The notes below the pieces were generated by a model. It searched no databases, was not told where the DNA came from, and saw only the letters and a program-made list of their open reading frames with translations. DNA of 64,000 bases. Origin: Beauveria sp. NWAFU-1. Lineage: Eukaryota; Ascomycota; Sordariomycetes; Hypocreales; Cordycipitaceae. Made by a program: the position numbers and the translations under genes. The stretch spans positions 62,001-126,000 of the forward strand of contig JANBXD010000002.1 of assembly GCA_024472245.1 (NCBI GenBank). The letters run 5' to 3'. The number at the start of each line of letters is the position of its first letter. Position 1 is the stretch's first letter. Shown one piece after another: positions 23,184 through 36,075 of this stretch.

Positions 23184-24303
23184 CGAGTTTCCAATTCTCT
23201 TTAAAATCAGTATAACACACCCGCGGGCGCCTTGCATACACTTGTTCATGTCGTATAGGGATATACTGTCTTTATATTACTCTTCGCCTGGTAAACTCGA
23301 GATTCTATTGCAATTGTAGACGTTGTACGGATTAGGCACTTTAGTGAGTGAGTTCCGGGGCTCCTCGTATCAAGCAGCCACTTTCGTTGTCTGACGCTAC
23401 CTTGCCTCCTAGGAAGAAGATAAATCTCCCGTCTTTTCGGGTGTATATCGAAGCATGATTTTTGACTGTATCGTCTATATTCTACATTGAAAGAGAAAAT
23501 ACTCTACCGTTTGCACTCATCCGATTCCGCTGCCTCAATTTTGTAAAGGTAGCTATTCAGTTGATCGTTGCTAGTTTAAACTCATACCCACTTTAGTAGG
23601 TGAACCTAAGCAAATCCGAATAAAGTGGGGGCGAGTATGATTTAGCCGCGATTTTTACTTAAAGCCTATTATTACTCCGTATAAATGCTATTATATATTC
23701 CTAACTTTAATAGCTATAGCGCGGCAGCTAGTTATGGTTTAAAGAATTTATGCGCTTAATTATCTTAGATCTAAGGGGTGCCTTTAGATCGAGAGTTCGG
23801 CATAAGCTGAGTCAAGCGTTCCTGATCTGCATTAAGGCAGGCCGAAAGAGGAAGCTAAGAGGAAGAATAGGGCCTACTTCTGGAGCTCTCATTGCTAAAT
23901 TACTATGATGTATAATGTTACAAGTGGGCAGTGCGCAAAAGCTGAAAATGAAGGCACGATTAACGGCCTATTCATCAATAGTCACGGCACCGGGCCGACT
24001 ACGACACGGGAGGCAGGATTCTCCTTGGCTTGTTATTTACAAGGTACTGCATGGGCTATTAAACCTAGTCAGTGTATTGTAATAATAAAAAAATTAAAGG
24101 CCTGTTCACCTACATGCCCGCTATTACCTATGCGCAGAATGATCTTTAAGAAATAAGTATTAAACGGGGCTAGAAAATATAAATAAGCTTAAAAGCCTCA
24201 TAATCTAGCTAAGTTTATAGAGTCATCCATCTCTATCTTTCTACGCTTACCATCATTTATTAAAGACGTCCTTATAACTAAACCTTTCTTTCATTAAGCG
24301 GCT
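23184..24303. other. island DNA, no supported gene
   Basis: Mixed composition, less degraded than the 20-22 kb stretch. Short frames only, none recognisable. It leads directly into the subtilase pseudogene. Confidence 0.4.
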
Positions 24304-26456
24304 ATGGTCCGTCTATTAATCTAGACCCTAGCGTAGACTACCACGGCAGTCGCTTCCTCGGCCTAGGCAGTAGTAGATGGCAATAAGACACTCAACAATA
24401 CCATTACCAGCGTATTTATCATTAAGTATGAGACCAGCTAAGACATTAAACCTCTAACAAAGGCCATCTAGTAGCAAAATAGCTAAGTACGTCATAAGTT
24501 TAACTCTAAGATCTTTTACGGAATTTCAGTCTAATTAGCGAACGCGACCAGGGTTATAAGTGCCAAGATACGGAACATTAAGGGCATTAAGGATATATAG
24601 CCCGTGAACTTAATAAGTAGCACAGTGGATAACATGCTCAGAGAGCAGCTAGAGAAACAGCAGTTTAGACATCAGCAGGCACGTTAGAGCAGTGGCCTTA
24701 TATCCCACGCCACCAGCTAGGGCCTCAAGTCCCCGTAGCATCATGTCTTAACATAGGTGGATAAGCTTTATGCAGATGGCCTTTCTAGTAATAGCATTAA
24801 AATCGCTCTTATCGACACGGGTATAGGTCCCCCTAATGCAGATTCCACAAGAGAAGCTTTAATTCATATAGGTACTAACGTAGACGATGGCAGGTCGACT
24901 ATACGCACCCGGCCCTAGGCGGCTACTTCGGCCAACACTACCAAGTCACCACAGGGGATAACCTGGCCAAGGACGGGAAAAAAGGCGACCCCATGGACTA
25001 CGTTAGCCACAGCACTCCAGTTGCTAGTATCCTGGCTAGATGTGATAAGAAGGGCGGCTTCGTTAGTATAGCTCCTAACGCGACGCTAGCCGCATATCGA
25101 GTCTTAAACTACAATTCCGTTAGGGAGGAGGACGACGTTATAGCCGGTTAGCTTAAGGCATTTAAAGATAGTGCCTAGATTATTGCCTTATCTACTAGCT
25201 TCTAGGGCTCTAGCTAGGCACATAGTCCAGCCACAGCCGTAGCCTCGCGCATCGCCGCCAGCAGTATGCCTTACATTATCAGCAACGGTAACCATCAGCA
25301 AGTAGGCCTCTTTTATGCCATGAATCCTACGACTAGGCGAGGTGTTATATCCGTTAATTCATTTACCCACAAGATTCTGACGCAGCAGGGCATAAATAGT
25401 AATAGTAGCGTTGCCGTCAAAACGGCCGGCATGTCGCGGTTTTTAGCCTCTAGGCCGACCTAGGACCTCGACATTAAGCCCAATATCGGCGCGCCCGGCG
25501 ACGATATCCCTTATCCGAAGCAGGGCGGTGGTTATAATAAGTACTCGGGTATATTATATTTCAGGCCGTAGGTCGCTAGTATCGTGGCTCTTATCGCCAA
25601 GCGCCGTTAGAACTTTGACCCAGCGCTTCTTAATAGCCTCCTAATAGCCACTACCAAGCTATAAAAAGACAACGACGACCTTATTCCAGTCATGCAGCAG
25701 GGAGGTAGCCTTGTCCAGGCTTAGGACGCCGCCTACGCCACGACGCTTCTAGAGCTAGCCAGCCTTACCTTTAACAATACCAATCACTAGATCCCGTCTA
25801 TTAAGCTCCACATTACTAATACGGCCAAGTCAGAGATAGTATACCACCTCTCTAATATTCCTACCCATACCGTCTATGCCCATCATTAGGGCTCATTTAT
25901 AGACCCCGACTTTATATAAGCCCCCGCCATAGTTAATCTTAATAAGAGCTCTATCACGCTCGCACCTAATCAGTCAGCCACTATCAAGGTCTCAGCCACT
26001 ATCAAGGTCTCAGCCAAGGACCCTAAGAACCTTAACTCAAGCCGACTGCCGGTATAGTCTAGTTAGATCGCCGTTAATGGTTCTAATGGCAGCTCGCTAG
26101 CCGTCCCGTACCTAGGTCTCTCCGGCTCACTACACGAGCACCAAGTCATTGCACCTAATAGAGCCGAGCTTACAGAATACCAAAAAGGTTCGACAGGGCA
26201 ACCACAGGCCCTCGCCGAGGGCACAGAGTTCAAGTTTGACAAGAACAAGGAGGGCGTCTAGAGCATTTCGGTGCCGTTTACCTTTCGATTGGAACTCGCA
26301 TCGCCTCTTTTACGCGCCAAGCTTATGCCCTTATCGCCTCCCCAATGGCTGGCTAAGCGTCTAGCAGATAATAAGACTCTATTGGCCTTTACTATATAGG
26401 GGCTAGGTCACTACTAGGACTTAATTTAGAAGCCTACTAAGAAGTAGAACGGTTAA
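24304..26456 (+). pseudogene. secreted subtilase (S8), 5' fragment, RIP-mutated
   Basis: A single plus-strand frame reads as a subtilisin-like protease with many TAG stops where CAG or TGG is expected. In order: signal-peptide-like start at 24304; I9-type propeptide; the Asp motif IALIDTGIG (about 24805); a His region (STPVASILA, near 25008); the oxyanion Asn in YIISNGN (about 25266); and the Ser region, where the nucleophile codon at 25554-25556 reads TTA (Leu), a RIP-type change from TCA. After the catalytic part comes an Fn3-like C-terminal domain of the extracellular 'vpr/minor protease' type. The frame stops at 26456 because a 12.8-kb retroelement is inserted; it resumes at 39274. The gene cannot make active enzyme. 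Confidence 0.82.
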
Positions 26457-26648
26457 TGTGGCGGATCATGCGATACGCGAGAGCGAGAGAGAGAGCAAGG
26501 GCGAGGGCGTCACACTATAGGGCACGAGCTAAAGTAAAGACCTAATAAATATATATATAAAGGAAGGAGAAAGAGAGGCTATCTAGGAAAGGCGTAGTAG
26601 CTAATAAGGGGCTAGCTAAGTCAGCTAGCTAAGGCGTGCCTACTAATA
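26457..26648 (-). repeat. 3' LTR of the Gypsy element (left)
   Basis: 192 bp, TGTGGCGGAT to TACTAATA. Its outer half keeps G/C where the other LTR has A/T; its inner half is RIP-mutated. Confidence 0.88.
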
Positions 26649-26869
26649 ACCCCTAGTATAAAAGAAGATATTATCTATAATATTAATTAATAGAATAGTT
26701 TAATCTTAATCTATCTTTCTTATATATATATTAATCTAAAGTATAAGTCTAATATTAATCTAATAGTATAATTCTAATAAGAAGTAAGGGTAATTCTATT
26801 TTTAATTCTAATTTTAATTCTAACTCTAGTTCTAATATAAGGTTTACTAGGTAGGAGGAGTAATATTAT

Positions 26870-27160
26870 TATTATTCTAAAGAGGGACCACGTACTTAAT
26901 AGGAGTAGGAGTAGCGGCAGAGGCATTATCCTAGGCGGAGGCAGTAGCGATAGAAGTAGCGGCATTAGGAATAGTAGCAGAGGTATTATCCTAAGCAGAG
27001 GCAACAGCGGCAGAAGCGGCGGCATCGGGAATAGTAGTAGAGGTATTATCCTAAGTAGAGGTAATAGCGGCGGAAGCGGCGGCATTAGGAATAGTAGTAG
27101 AGGCATTATCCTAAGCAGAGGCAGCAGCAATAGAAGCAGCGGTATTAGGAACAGCAGTAG
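26870..27160. repeat. 60-bp tandem repeat in the extra ORF
   Basis: About 4-5 copies of a 60-bp unit containing GGTATTATCCTAAGCAGAGG. In the minus-strand ORF frame it encodes a 20-residue Ser/Ala/Thr-rich repeat (SA-stop-DNTSTTIPNAAAS, the stop being a RIP-type TAG from CAG). The unit is a multiple of three, so the repeat keeps frame. Confidence 0.75.
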
Positions 27161-30100
27161 TAAGCTTAGCGTTATTAGTAGTAGGTTTATTAATTAGCTT
27201 CTTATTATAGGCTATACTATAGAAGTTAGCGCTATTATTATTAACTATAAGCTTACTATTAATAGCTTCTTCCTTATAGTTCTTTATATAGACTACTATA
27301 GTACTAGTAAGTAGGTTATATTAAATAGAGTTAATAGGAGCTAGGGGAGTCTTAAGGTTAAAGGACACTCTAATAGTAATATAGTAGTAAGCCTAACTAC
27401 TATAATAACATTTATTATAAGAGTAAGAGTAGTAGATAAGTATATCTTTTCTAATTATAGACTTATAGCTATAAGTAATATGTCTAATATTATAATAGTT
27501 ATCGTAGAAGTTAGGTTACTCTACTAGTATAATTAAGGCGTTACTCTATTAATATATAGAAATTAGGTTATTAAGTAGTTTACTCTTTTCTAGGTTAGCT
27601 ATATTACTAATATAGATAGTATAATAATAAGTATAGGTAGAGGCTATATTAATATAGTAGGGCTTATTAAGGAAACCGATCTTTAACTTATAGGGGAAAT
27701 TAATAATAATAATCTTAGCTTTATAACTAGGAGAGTTATCTATAGTGTGGACTTATAGGGCACCTTCTAGGATATAGTTATATAAAATCTTATCTATAAG
27801 GTATTTTATTTTAGTAGCTTATATAGTATAGCTAGTAATAATAAGGATCTTATAGTATTAAGTCTTATTATATTTATAGGGAATAGATAGATTATATTAA
27901 AGAGAGATAGCTAACTTAATATAGAAACGCGTAATAGTTAAGCTAGAGTAGGATATAGCTATTTATATTTTAAATATATCTTAAAGGTTAATAAATAAAC
28001 TATAGTAGTAGAGGTTTAGGTAATATTTCTTTAAGTAGGATATAATATCGTATTATTCTTTAGATAGCTTCTAGTTTTCCTAGGTAACTGTTATTTCGCC
28101 TTAATAGAAATTATAAGATGCCTACCTAATAATACTACTAGAGGAGTAATAGTTAGTATATATATAAAGGTTAACTATATTATTTTCCTTAGTATACTAA
28201 AGGAGGCTAATCTTATACTAGGCACTAAAATAATCTTACTATAGTATCTAAGCTACTTCGTTACCTATAGTAAGTATATAGAATATTTAATATTTACTTA
28301 GTACTATAGTATTAGATTACTAGGGATTACTAATAATAAAAGTCGTAGTATAAGGCTAGTAGGTAGTAAGGATAAAGAGCTAGGATTCTATTAAGTATCT
28401 ACTCTCGTTATAGAAGATAAGAGAGGGGATATAGTCTAAATTATTACTAAGTATATAAGCGGCTATAGGCGTATAGTAAAGGGCTTATATAGTCTTTACT
28501 ATTTCTTCTAGAAGGGAAGTAGTAGCTTTAGTTACTTCTAACTTACTAAGGGAGTAGGCGTAAAAATCTAACTTAAAAATAGTATAGGCTTAAGCTAGTA
28601 GAACTATATAAGTGTTAGCTAGGGTAATATACTTAAGGACTTAGTTAGTAAGGGAAAGAGGATTAGAAGACGTAGTTAGTTATATAGTATTCTAAGTAAA
28701 GATAGTATTATAGTAGTTAGTAAATAGGCGGTCTATAACTAGCTTCTCTAAGTCTATACTTAAATTTAGGCGCTTAGTTAGAACTAGCTTTATAAGATAG
28801 ACGAGTTTACTAGAGAAAGTATATACTCTTATTATATTAATATTATTCTTATATAGACGTCTAATAGTATTATCTATAATCTTATTAGTAGGGGTAGCCT
28901 ATAAGACTTATATATCTCTAGTATTAAAGGACTTTAGGGTAATAGCTTAGGGCTTAGGTAAAAGAATAAAACCTTTATAAGTTTTAGCTATCTTTAAGGA
29001 TTCCTCTCTATTTAATACTAATACTTTATCCTTAACTATAGCCTTAGTCTTAGTATCTTACTTAGTATCTTATCTAATATATTTAAGGTTTTATTACTTA
29101 AATTCCTAAAGGGCGTCTATACCGTTTAGCGCTACTTTAAGCTTAATAGTAGTCTACTTATTAAGTTTAGTAATAGCTAGGGTAGTATAGGCTACTATAT
29201 CGCCTTAGGGATAATAAGAGCTATAGAGAGTATATTATATAATAGTAGTTAATATATAACTCTTTCTAGTACTAGGGTAGCTACTAATAATAATCTTACT
29301 AGCTCTTAATTTAGATAGAGATATAAATAGGGAAGTAGGAATATTAGTATAGAGGGCTAAATTATTTAGATAGGGGAAGATAGAAAGGAGATTATAACAA
29401 TACTTACTTAGGAAATCCTAGAAGCTATAGATATATTCCTAGAATATTACTCCGTCTATTCTAGTAGGGACCTTATATATAGTGTATAAGGCTACTATCT
29501 TATGTTTAAGTATTATAGAGTCTATTTATATAGAGACTTAGACGAGGATAGAGTCGTTAGGTATAGCGGGCTTAGCCTAATTTGCGTCTACGTCGTGAGA
29601 TCTTCTACTTAGGGTTAGGAAGTACGTAATAGAAAAATCTATCGGCTTTTTAGGGAAAGTAGTAAGGGGAAACTTAACCTTAAGATATAAAGCCTTATAC
29701 GCTTTTAGGTAGTTAGGCTAAAGGGGACGACGGATATAAAATAAGGCGTAATATAGCGTTACTCCTAGAGGCAGAGCGATATAGTACCTATAGAAAGTTA
29801 GGCCTTCTTTACTATGCCTATTCTCGCCATTAACTATAGGGTATTCCCTAATCTAAGTATAGATATACTAGAGGTATACGTCGTCTATTTTATTCTAATA
29901 ACGTAATTCTATAGTAATAGTAGTAATATAGTAAGCGATATCTAATATAGTAGTATTAGACGGATTAGCGGCGGCCTAAGTAGTAGCTATAGCGCTAGAT
30001 ATAAAGGTTAATATAGTCTTATATATAGATTTATAAATAGCTTCTTCTTTAATCTTAGCTTTATCTTCTAGCTTATAGAATTCTATTATTTTAGGCTTAT

Positions 30101-31650
30101 TATCTTATTAGGCTTAGTTAGTAGCTACTAGGGTAGATTTTTCTACGTCGTGGAATATACTCTAAGTGTGGTTTTCCGCGTCTTAGTAGTAAGTTATAAT
30201 GTCCTTAGTAACGTAGGTAATATAGTAAGCGTCGTTTAGGTTTAGCTATAGATAGGACTTAGCCTTAATGCCTAAACTAGTAACTAAAACTATATCGCTA
30301 ATTATACTAAGTAGCTTATGGTTCTTATTTATAATTTTAATAACTATATAGAACTCTATAGCTTTATTATCTATAATAACTTATCTATAGTTTATAATCT
30401 ACTTATCTTTAGTCTCTATCTAAGGCGAAGGGAGTTTAAAAAACTTAGTATAACTAGATATATTTAAGCTAGTCTTAGTAAGGATACTATTATATTAGAG
30501 CTTATTATAGATACTAGCTAATAGGGATATATAATAGTATATTTAATTAAAGAAAAGACTAGTAATAGGAATAGGCTTTAGACGAGTGTCTATGGGATCT
30601 ACCGTCGGGAGTATAATATTTATACCCGTTAGGTCGCGAATGTGTATCTTTAGGGGTATTATTCTAGCGAATAGATTATATAGGGTAAGGTCCTAATAGA
30701 ATTTAGGCTATATAAATTCCTTGGCGTTTAGGCTAGCGCGGGAGAGTTTAATAGACATCACGTCTAATGATTTAACCTTTATAGCCTAGTCCTTATACTA
30801 CTTTCCGATTACCGCGTAGTCGCCGCCTACTTTAGACATTTTACGTAGAAAGGTATAACCTAGGCTAAAGAGGACTATAGAGCTAGGGACTAAGATAGAT
30901 AGCGTGTCTATATTATTAATCTCTAGAGGGGTAGAGGGAGTAGTACTAAGAGTAGAGTAAAGGTCTAACTTAATTAGGAATATCATATTTTATAGCTCTA
31001 GTAGTGGCTTATTATAGGTATAGGTTAACTTAGGCATATTAATAGGGATAGCTATAGTAAAAGCTTAGATAGTTCCTTAGTTATATTCTAAAAGACCCTA
31101 AATATAAATAGATAAAACTTAATAATCACCTAGGATAATAGATATATTAGTATAAATTCTAGTAAAAATGTCTCTAGTACTAGATCGTATATAATATATA
31201 TTATAGCTAGGAGCTATATAATTATTAATATAGATAATTATAGTGATAATTAGGGGTAAGTTATAAGGATAGGTAGGCTTTATAATAACTAAGTTAAGTA
31301 GAAGACTAGTTAAGCTATTATAGACGAGATTAGCTATATCTTAGTTATCTTTAATAGTCTTATTATCCTTAGTAGTTTTCTTTCCTTTTCTCTTAATATC
31401 CTTAATAGTATCTTCGTTAATATTACTATTATCTATAATCTCCTTTCCTTTTTCTTTAATATCCTTAATAGTGTCTTTATTAACATTACTATTATCTATA
31501 ATCTCCTTTCCTTTTTCCTTTCTTTCTTTAATAATGTCTTTTTCCTTAGTATTATATATAGTTTCTTCGTTCGTAGAGACATATCTATCGTCGTCCTAAA
31601 GGCGAACGCCGTCGTCGTTAGACTCGCGTCGAGGCTTAACGTTATCTACT
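26900..31650 (-). pseudogene. extra long ORF remnant of the Gypsy element, unknown function
   Basis: Four separate stretches that read as protein lie in the same minus-strand frame: a Lys-rich 21-residue repeat (KGKEIIDNSN..., codon starting 31451), a 62-codon open stretch (start 30986), ENRHSKEGLTFYR (start 29825), and the 20-residue repeats (start 26999). Stops between them are mostly TAG at positions expected for CAG or TGG. No net frame change over 4.4 kb implies one original ORF of about 1,500 codons. It lies after integrase and before the 3' LTR, in a different frame from pol. I recognise no domain in it. An env-like, accessory or captured host gene are all open possibilities. Confidence 0.6.
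31383..31516. repeat. 63-bp tandem repeat near the start of the extra ORF
   Basis: Two copies of a 63-bp unit plus a partial third. On the minus strand it encodes a 21-residue Lys/Asp-rich repeat (KGKEIIDNSN.N.DTIKDIK). The length is a multiple of three and the frame matches the rest of the extra ORF. Confidence 0.7.
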
Positions 31651-33099
31651 ATCGTAATAGGCAATCATTAGTAGGGAGATTAAGAGTAGTTTTTGTGAAG
31701 ATAGAGGGCGTAATAATAAAATATTATAGTAGTAATAGTAATAGCGTAATAAATTAGTAGTAGAAAAAAAAAAGGAAAAAGACTAAAAAAAAGGCATTAT
31801 TATACTAGCTATCTATAAATATAATATATAAATAGACGACGACTATTAAAAATAGGGCCTTATCCTAATAGCTAGTAACTTATATATAAAAATTTAGATT
31901 TTATATTAATATCTAATATTATATAAAAGATAAAGACTAAAAATAGAAAATAGACTAAGGGTAGCTTAGAAGCTTAATATTAGAGTTATTAGAGGCTAAG
32001 AGTAGTATCTTAATTTATAAAGTTTAAGAATACATATTAATAGAGAGGTTAAAGCGGTTAACGCTATAGATAATTATAGAAGATATTAAAATTTAGATTA
32101 ATAAGGGGATAAAGCCTAGCCTAACCCCGAGGGGCGTAATAGGGCTAGGGCTACACGGCCCGGCGTACCTGCCGAGGTGTGTCTACGTGTCGATATAGCG
32201 ACGGACGGCTTAGGTGTTATTATAAGCGTAGGAGGCGTCCTCGTAAGACTAAGTTATATTACTATTTTATAATAATTAAGGAGTTTTAGCACGTCTTCTT
32301 ATAAAATATCTTTAGGTTCCTAACTATTATATATCTTATTATAGTTAAGCTATCTAATAAGGTATTATCATTTATAGCCTATATAGTAATAGGCGATAAT
32401 CTTATTAATAATATATTTATTAGTGTCTTTTAAGGGGCCTAGGGGTAGAGCTATATGCGTTCTAGTAGGAATAGGCTCTAGGTGCTTAATACTAATTTCT
32501 AGTCACTAGTTAAGATAGGAGGGTAGGCTAAGCTTAAAACATAGTATAGATAGTTATTTAGTAATAAGGAAGGGGCTAGTATAGCGGTAGGATAGCTTCG
32601 TCTAGTAATTAAGGTAATATCTATTAGCACTAGGTTTAGCTAGCTTAATATAAATAATATTACTAACGTCTAAGGCGGGGGGTAGTTAATATTTAGAATT
32701 ATAGTATATCTTAGTATAAGCTACGGCTAGCTAGGCTATATCCTAGGCGTTAGTAAAACGCGCTTTCTATAAGGATCTAAAATTATTATTATCTATTATA
32801 GCTAATAGCTATAAAAAATATTATAATTTACATCTATATAAAAGCTTAAAAGGCAAGATACTAGTTATACTTTATATAAAGGTATTAAGTAAGAATAGAA
32901 TATAAGGTAGAGAGTAGTACTATTTAGATATATTATAGTAGGACCTAATTACTAAGTATAGGCATAACACTAGGGTCTAAATAGTATGCTTACTTAGACT
33001 ATTTGCCTACTAATAATAAGTAGTTATTAGCTTACTAATAGTATTTAATACTTTATATAGGGATTACTATAGTTAAGATATAAATTTAAGATTAGTATT

Positions 33100-36075
33100 A
33101 TAGATAAACTAATAGGGCATTCCCTAATCTAGGTATACTAGACGCACGTACTCTAAAGCCTATTTTTTAGTAGGCTAATCTATGCGGCCTTCTAGGCATT
33201 AAGTAAGCCAGGAAAACTTATCAACGACTATAAGTAAGCAGTCAATTCCATCATATTCTAGTAGGCCAGTAACGAAGTCTAAATATATAGTAGTAAATAG
33301 ACATTTTAATATAAGCACTAGCTATATATCTCTATATAGAAGAGACCGTCTAGGCAAGGACTTCTAGTACTTAGGGCAGGTTAATATATACGTAGCGATA
33401 TAGTAACGTATATTATAAAAGAAAATATAGTCACGTAGGAACTTATATATATATAGGGCGCCTCTAGTATGTAATTAATTATTATAGCTAATATAAACGA
33501 CCTTATCTATCATTTTCTTAGGAATATATAGGCACTAATTATCTACGTCATAGAAATAAAGGAGTTTAGACTTAGGTTATAGGGCAAACTAGTATAGTAT
33601 ACTTAGAGCATTATCTTATAGTAACTATATATAGATTTTTTAGAAGGTCAGGTTAGTCGGTAAGGCTTAGGCGATACGCGCTAGGAAGTCATTATTAAAA
33701 GGGGCTATATAGGGATATAGTATAGTAGCTAAAGCTAGTTTAGTAATAAGGACTTTAATAGTATTATAGATAGTAGGAAGTCGTAATAGAGTATTAGTGT
33801 TAATATAGGCGTAACCCTCTCTATATTTAATCTTAATATTCTAATACTACTATTCTAGATATAAACACTAGTTTACTAACTAGTACTTACCTTTAGGCTT
33901 ACTATTCCTAATACTTATAAAAGTATCCCGTATTATAGTATAGTTAGATATAATGATAATTTATATATAGTTAAGGTAATATTCTAGCTTCTATAGGGCC
34001 TATACTAAAGCGGTGGTTTCTAACTCCATAGCGCTATAGTTTTATTTAGCTAAAGATAAACTTTTAGATAGGAAGAGTATAGGACGTAATTTACTATTAT
34101 CCTATATCTAATAGAAGGTGGTACTAAAACTATACTCCTTACTACTATCTATATATAGTTTAAAAGGCTTATTAAAATCTAGGTGGGCTAATTTAATAGC
34201 GTTAATTAGGGCGTCTTTTAGCTTACTCTATACTACCTAGCATTTATCCTATAGCTAATCTACGTTCTTATTCTATTAACGTATATGTTTAGCCTCTTAA
34301 CGTAGGGACGGGGTAGACGTGTTAGTAGGGGGCTTAGTATAGAAGGGGAAGGTAACTTTAGTCGCGTAGGAGTCTCTTATAGGATTCTTAATTAGGGCTT
34401 ACTAAAAACCTTAAGCTTTAAGCCTATTTAGGGGGTCTACTATAGTAGAAAAATAATCTATAAACTCACAGTAGTATCCTATAATGCCTAGACTAGCTTC
34501 TAATTATTTTAGGTTCTTTAGGATAGCTAGATCCTATATAGTAGCTATTTTTTCCTCTAACGTACTAAGACCTAGCTAGGATACCTAATATCCTAGGGCC
34601 TATAAACCGTCGTGTATAATGTGGCATTTAGCAAGTAATAACATATAACCTAAACGGCGTAGGATTCTAAAATAGAGATCTAGATAGTAAATATAGTTAT
34701 TAATTATATATAAATAGATAATTACGTTATTAATATATACTAGGATAAACTACTAAAGGTAGGGATAGAATAGGTTCTCTATATAGTATTAGAAAAACCC
34801 TAGGCTAGTAGCTAGACCTATAGTGCTAACTATAAGTCGTTTTTAACTATAATAAGGTGTAGTAAAGGACGTCTTCTATCTATCTAACGGTTTAATAGGC
34901 TATTAAAAAAAACCTTTTACTAAGTCTAAAATAGAGAATATAGTACTACCTTATAGGGAGGATAGGATATCATCCTATCATAGTAAGGGATAGGCATCTA
35001 GTCTTAGTTTCGTATTAATATGGCGTAGGTTGATAATAACACGGGGCTTATCTCCTCGCCACACGATAAAAGCTAGGGAAGAAACTAGGCAAGGTTCTCC
35101 TAACGGGACGTCTTCGACGACACTAGCCTTACGTAGGGGGTCTAGGATGCCGTCTATTATGATGTGGTTACGCCTTAATAGGGCGTATAGGCGCTAAGCT
35201 AGATCTAAAATATCTATACCTTCCTAAAAGGTAATAGGTATAGTAATTCTATTATTAAACTTACTAATCTTAGGGTTAAATAGCTCTTAGTAGTGTCTAA
35301 CGAGATTCTATAGCTTAGTAGTATATTCCTCGCCCTAATAGGTAGCTATATCTACTAAGCTTATATTAAAAGAGTTAGGGTCTTCTAGTAGTTAGATATA
35401 GAAAGGAAAACCGTCTAGGTGCCTAGGATCCTTAGGTGTGTCCTTAGGGTAATCTAGTCCTAATAGGTCATTTAACGTAATAGCCGCTAATACTATAGTC
35501 TAGAACACTTCTGCCTTTTATATAATATGGGTTAGACTAATAGTCCTAAGATCCTAGCCACAGAAAATACACATAGGGTAAGGGCTAAGGTTAACAAATA
35601 GGAGAGTAGTTTCCTAACTAGTTACTAAGGCGTAGGGGAGTAAGGCGTGTCCTTTCCTAATAGGCTTTAGTATTAACATATAGCTATATATCTAGATAGC
35701 TATATATATATATTATAAGGGAATATTAAAACTATAACTAGGGGGAATTATATATACCCTAGCTACCCTAATTTAATAAACTTTTATATAGTTATTATTA
35801 TAGGCTAAGGCGAGTATTATAGTATGTTTATTAGGGAGTAGTAGTAAGTCTAGCTTATTACCTTTACCCTATATAATGTAAAGTTAATAATAGCGAAGAA
35901 ACCTTATATCTAGAATAAGACCATAGGATAAGTCGTTAATAATACTATACGGGGCTATATATGACGCTACCGATCTATCTAAGTAGCGAAAGTTGACTAG
36001 GATAGACATCGTCTCTATGACCTGTAGACCTCCCTTGCTAATACTAGATAGAAGTAATAGTTCTAATATCGTCAT
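33100..36075 (-). pseudogene. Gypsy pol remnant (protease, RT, RNase H region, integrase)
   Basis: All recognised parts share one minus-strand frame. Protease-like end: INDLSYGLILDIRFL, within 36075-35884. Reverse transcriptase: KPRVIINLRHINTKL at about 35050-34990, DAYPLL, and the catalytic motif reading VYINNVIIY at about 34740-34709, where both Asp of the expected Y-x-D-D have become Asn by G-to-A change. Integrase core: DFVTGLLEYDGIDC and LIVVDKFS at about 33285-33200. RNase H should lie between, near 34.0-34.2 kb, but was not resolved. Frequent TAG/TAA stops and the Asp-to-Asn changes make it inactive. Confidence 0.82.

Noticed and set aside
22883..23319. Several open frames rich in Cys/Leu or Arg/Gln across the 16-bp repeat
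   Set aside because: They follow from repeat periodicity on both strands and have no start context, domain or splice support.
26774..27130. Leu/Pro-rich 118-codon open frame on the minus strand
   Set aside because: It is an off-frame reading of the 60-bp repeat. The frame shared with the rest of the extra ORF gives the Ser/Ala/Thr repeat instead.
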